Both the position numbers and the translations under genes were made by a program. From Heliocidaris tuberculata (taxonomy: Eukaryota; Echinodermata; Echinoidea; Camarodonta; Echinometridae), in assembly GCA_025618425.1 (NCBI GenBank), contig CM046833.1:6758180-6822179 (forward strand): DNA of 64,000 bases. The letters run 5' to 3'. Below are positions 59,620-64,000 of this stretch, one piece after another. The notes below the pieces were generated by a model that was given only the letters and a program-made list of their open reading frames with translations, was not told the origin of the DNA and did not search any database. Numbering within the stretch: the first letter of the stretch is position 1; each line of letters begins with the position of its first letter.

Positions 59620-61890
59620 CAAGGCCAAGTATAACTTTTTTCTTATTTTGGCTATTTCAAAGAGTGTGCACCAGTTCTCATGTTATGCTAAGTATATTAA
59701 ACCTTTCGCTACTACATGCAGTTTCTTTGAAAACGTAATTGCATGACCAGAAGTGAACTTTATTACTTTTTTTTTCTAAATTAAGCTCTGCCCCCTCCCC
59801 CTTCTATCGCGCTCGTTTAGGAATTTCTAATACTCATGACTAACATGGCATCGGCATCCATTTAGTGCTATGCCTAATCATGTTTAAAAAATGAAAAACT
59901 TATGAATCCATTTTTTACTCTTTACTCTGTATTTTTTTTTTTTTTTAATCCAGCTAAACTTGTATCATATTCATTTCTCCACACAGGGTTTACTACGTCT
60001 AAACTATATGTTGCCTGTAAAATTGATACCTGGAAGCTTTAAAATCATTATTACATTAACCTATGCACAGGGGCGGGTTAAAGATTACGTCCCTGAAATA
60101 CAATAGGGATCCTTTGTATCCGAAAGTGAGTAGGGTGGCGAGTTCTTTTCAGACCCAGTATTCACTGTCAGACACAAAAGCGAGAGACAGGAAGTCTATT
60201 GAAATCTTCGTATAAAAGCTATTTATTTATATAAAAGCTCCTCCTTGACACTTAGCCATACAAAAAAGAATAGAATTTTAATCCAGGGCGGAATCCTTGC
60301 CAGCGTTCCATGGAAAGCTTATCATTGCAAAGAACTAAATATTTTGATTAATATCAAATTAGAATTGAATGTTCACATTTATATACAGGGCGTCGGTGTG
60401 TTAGACCTATATCTGCCGACAGCAGCTGTTATGCTGCATTTTAAGACTAATACCACCCCCCATACACACAAGAAAGAATTATTTTCAAACAATATCGCAG
60501 ATGTTGATATTTATTAGTTTAACGTAGGAGCCTCTTGCTAGATTACGGATTATGAACCACCCTGTTTTAAATTTTGCTAGCGAGCGAACCGAGCTGGGCA
60601 AAAATAACCGCTTCTCGTTATATTAAAAAGTGTTATTTTGTCATCAAAATACATAGGATAAGATATCTAAACGATATATTTGGTTTCTTCCCTAGTCCAA
60701 TTGTTTGCTGTCCCAAACAACTCTGCTTCTAAATATTATGGAGCGAGCAAAGCAAGCCTGCACAAACGCGCTCTTTTAACGATAGAAGTATTATTTCGTT
60801 ATTAGAATACTGTTATAGGCCGATAAGATATTTAGAAACATATGTATAATTATATTCGGTCATCTCACTCGCCGAATTTGTTTGCTATCCTAAACCATCC
60901 TGTATCTAAATATTATACGAGCGAAAGCAGGGAGCGAGGAAAAATACACATTCGTTTTTATGGTAGAAGCGTTATTTTTCGTCATCAAAATACACTATAA
61001 GCCTTTAAGAGATCTCCATGATAATTTGATCACCATCTGCCGAATATGACTCTGTTTGGGCACCTCGCTTACCGTCCGAAACCCTTCTGTTTCCAGATCT
61101 GTTGAGCGAGCGTAGCGACCGGCGAGAGAGAAGAGAGAGAAAAAAAGAATTTTGTATATACACTGAGAACAGGTTCTAGTGTATAGTTACTCTATTATTC
61201 TCATGATTTTAGTAACGCAACGTTTTATCGGCATCTTCCGTTCTCATAGTGGGTATGATAGGAATATGCTATTGGTCACAGGTTTTATCTCCAAAAAAAA
61301 ATCTTTTTAAAGTCAACTTCCCGCCCGATTCCTTGCAGTTATAGTACTAACAATCTATTAGAAAAAGAATAGTATAAAATTAAGGCACATATGATGGAAA
61401 ACAATTTCTTTCCAAAAAGAAGAGTAATTTCCAATATAATCGGCAATGGTTAAGATATTAAAAATGTGAGCGAGAGAAGTGAGCGAGCGCTTCTATGTTT
61501 TTTTTTCTTCCTTCTTGCTTCTTTTTCTTTCCCTTTCTTTCATTTCTCTTCTTTTTCTCTTCTTTTTTCCTCCTTTCTCTTCCTTTTCTTTTTCCCTTCC
61601 CTTCCTTCTTTCTTTTTCCTTTCCTTCCTTCTTTTGCGGACAAGTGTTTTTGCCGACGAAAAATTTCACTGGGTGTCACACCCCCCACCCCCCCCCCCCT
61701 CGCTAGCGACGCCCCTGTTTATATATAAATGCGATTGATAATGTGTCTTATTTGCGATTCTGCCTTGCAATATTATTATGTGTGCTCTCGGTCATGTCGA
61801 TTCGTTAAATTCATCTTAGCTTCTAAGTAAATTTCAAAGAACTCAATGAGATCAGTGTTCATTCACGGAATTAGTTCCACATGATCAACA
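59620..61890 (+). repeat. Older diverged paralogue of the arm sequence
   Basis: Aligned by eye with parts of 50070-55690 in the same orientation. It lacks the Harbinger-like element, about 200 bases near 52590-52787, about 610 bases near 52816-53425 and about 640 bases near 54995-55635. These absences serve as empty sites. It contains its own hAT-C copy. Confidence 0.88.
60386..61717 (+). mobile_element. hAT-C element in older paralogue
   Basis: Flanked by perfect TTTATATA duplications (60378-60385 and 61718-61725). The right end is CGCTAGCGACGCCCCTG. It has four internal tandem units (starting near 60556, 60715, 60894 and 61076) against three in the arm copies, which accounts for most of its extra length. 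Confidence 0.9.
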
Positions 61891-62215
61891 GCAAATTATA
61901 AAGAGAAAAAAAAGTTCTGAGAGGTGTTTAAACATAGTTTCGGCATGAGAGACTGAAAAGACCTTTTATTCTATAATATTATTGTTACATGATTCTTTTA
62001 GTCATGTAATTACTTTTGTAAAAAAAAAATCACTCACTGTATTTGTTATTGTTTGAAGTTTTTAAATTTGAGTTTGAATTTGTATTTATTTGAAAGCAGA
62101 AATAAAACCAACCAAACCAACAAATACCATGCGAGCGAGCGTAGCGAGCAAGCCTTGACGAAATTCAAGCAGAGTTGCTCTAAATCGCTATGAATTAGGG
62201 GCAAAAATTATGGAG
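61891..62215. other. AT-rich sequence without recognised features
   Basis: It contains GCGAGCGAGCGTAGCGAGC near 62131-62149. No gene. Confidence 0.5.
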
Positions 62216-62219
62216 AAAG

Positions 62220-62600
62220 GACGACAATGGCACTTATCAAAAAAGAGAATGAGCAGGAGTATGTCATATTAAAAAAAGCAATTATCAGAGAATGAAACGT
62301 GGTATTTGTCGCACATGAATATTGCCACTTATGAGAATGGGAAGGAGGTTTTTTTTTTTTTTTTTGTAAAGGAGGAGGGGCTCTTATCAGAAGGAATTGT
62401 ACTTCTTAGGAAGAAAAAGAGCTCATTTCAAAATGATTTAAGAAAAACCTATCAGAGGTGTAAAGGGCACTCATCAGAGATGTCATTAAACAGAAGGCGG
62501 AAGGGGCACTTGTCGAATTAGAACGGGCACCTCTCAGATTTGAATAGAGGATATGGCCACTGGTAAAGATGCACTTATCAGACGGAAAGGGGGTCATTCT
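62220..62600. repeat. GGGCACTTATCAGA minisatellite
   Basis: Degenerate units of the same family as in hAT-A and hAT-B, here without visible hAT ends. Confidence 0.75.
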
Positions 62601-63044
62601 TATTTCTGAAAAGTGAGAATGGAAAAAAAAGTCAGTTACTTCTACACTTTGTTTTATAATATCCATGCTTCATTAGCCTATAGAGTATGCATTAACTGCA
62701 TTAAAGAGGCGGGGATGTATTGCCAGTTTATACCAACCGGAAAACATGTTATAAATAGACATGGTGAGAGATCTTGATACATAAATCGGAATTATTGGAC
62801 ATTCAAATTATATCTTTAGCATTTTATCTGCATTTTACAGGAATTCTTACTACAATAACAGTCTTTTATATTAATTTCGTCAATTCTATCAAATGCTAGA
62901 AATTATTTCTTCCTTGAAAATTAGAGGTCATTTTTTTTTATGCGTCTACTCAAAAAGAGAGTGTGTGTGTGGGGGGGGGGGAGCTGCAGCCCCCCCCCCC
63001 CTCCCTCCAGGTTTCGCGGCCCGCGCCCATGTTAGAGGCTTTAT

Positions 63045-64000
63045 GTCTAATGTGTGTCCCATATCCATAATCGTTACTGTTCAGTGTTGTCCGGAAAAGT
63101 TATTTATTATGCTGGACGGTTTTGTACTGTTAGTTACCCATACCCCCACCCCTGCCGAATCTTTTTACGATATATTTGAACTAGCTGTGTACATGCGTTT
63201 TTGAAACAGATGTTTACGATCATATTTTACGATGATGAAAATCAAAAGGATAGAGTGAGAACTTTGGTCGTATTGTACTCGTGATCTATCACTCTCTATT
63301 TAAGAGAAAGTTTGATTTCTGGTCATGGTGAAAAATAATATTTGAGCATTCTCATTCGCCCCTCGTCAGTTTAGAAGAATATCTAAGGTAAATGTCTTCC
63401 TAAAACATGAAAAGGGGATTGTTCTTCAAATGTCCCTGAATTCGGAATATGAAAAATAAATGATGATGATGATGAAATGATAACAGTAATCTATAACTTG
63501 GAATCTATAATTCACTACTTCTATACTCTGTAGTCTTTGATCACTATGAATCTTCTTTACTCTACTCTGTAGTTTTTTAATCCATCAAATTTTTATCATA
63601 TTCATTTCTCCACACAGGAATTGCTACGTCTAAACTATATGTTGCATGTTATCATTGATACTTGGAAGCTTTTAAGAATAATTATTACATTAACCTATAC
63701 ATAGGGCGGGTACTGAAATTACGTCCTGAAATACAATGGGGATCCTTTGTATCCGAAAGCTAGTAGGGTGGCGAGTTCTTTTCAGTATTCACTGTCAGAC
63801 ACAATAGCGAGAGACAGGAAGTCTATTGAAATCTTCGTATAAAAGCTATTTAGAGTTTAAAAGCTTCTCCTTAACACTTAAGCCATACTAAAAGAATAGA
63901 ATTTTAATCTAGGCCGCAATCCTAGCCAGCGTTTCCATGGCATGGATGGCTTCTTATTTCAAAGTACTAACTATTTTGATGAATAGCAAATTAGAATGAA
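63045..64000 (+). repeat. Second older paralogue, cut by window end
   Basis: Matches 58800-59160 and then 59900-60360, in the same orientation with a period of about 4.3 kb at its left end. It lacks the long AATAAT array. It contains the same GGGGATCCTTTGTATCCGAA and GTAGGGTGGCGAGTTCTTTT landmarks as 53490-53535 and continues past the window. Confidence 0.85.

Overview
This is non-coding, repeat-dominated eukaryotic DNA. It has dense microsatellites, many runs of 9-24 G or C, nested DNA transposons, fragments of non-LTR retrotransposons and a Penelope-like element. I recognise no host gene, rRNA or canonical tRNA gene. The mix of hAT-type elements with CAGGGGCG or CAGTGGCGTA termini beside G-runs, a Tc1 transposon, CR1-like and L1/Tx1-like LINE relics and a tRNA-derived SINE suggests a marine invertebrate. 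An echinoderm such as a sea urchin is my best guess, as inference only. One 500-base N gap lies at 11087-11586.

The largest structure is a giant inverted repeat. Bases 1 to about 11084 reappear, reverse-complemented and nearly identical by eye, at about 46887-57908. The spacer is about 35.8 kb and includes the gap. The gap starts exactly where the left arm stops matching. The arms are therefore either a real recent inverted duplication or an assembly error in which two alleles were joined in opposite orientation. The left arm is cut by the window start.

Each arm is a nest of mobile elements whose ends can be fixed from target-site duplications (TSDs). hAT-A (TSD TGAAACGG) sits inside a larger TAA-flanked Harbinger-like element. 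hAT-B (TSD GTACATAA) is itself hit by a TTAA-flanked MITE and a fold-back insertion. hAT-C (TSD TTTATATA or TTTATATG) carries an internal array of roughly 170-base satellite-like units. Older paralogues at 58.8-61.9 kb and 63.0-64.0 kb provide empty sites that confirm several of these insertions.

The spacer (11.6-46.9 kb) holds a structurally complete Tc1 transposon at 19664-21833. Its 339-aa transposase is intact and is the only convincing full-length protein in the window. The spacer also contains two LINE relics, several small hAT and TTAA MITEs with perfect TSDs, a SINE, and a direct duplication (28.1-30.5 kb and 30.6-32.3 kb) with a third relative at 12.3-14.1 kb. A Penelope-like element (35031-38181) has inverted pseudo-LTRs and is broken by two later MITE insertions. 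Remaining intervals are AT-rich unique-looking sequence with scattered simple repeats.

Nothing suggests a coordinated gene system. The biology here is transposon nesting, satellite seeding inside transposons and a very large inverted duplication.
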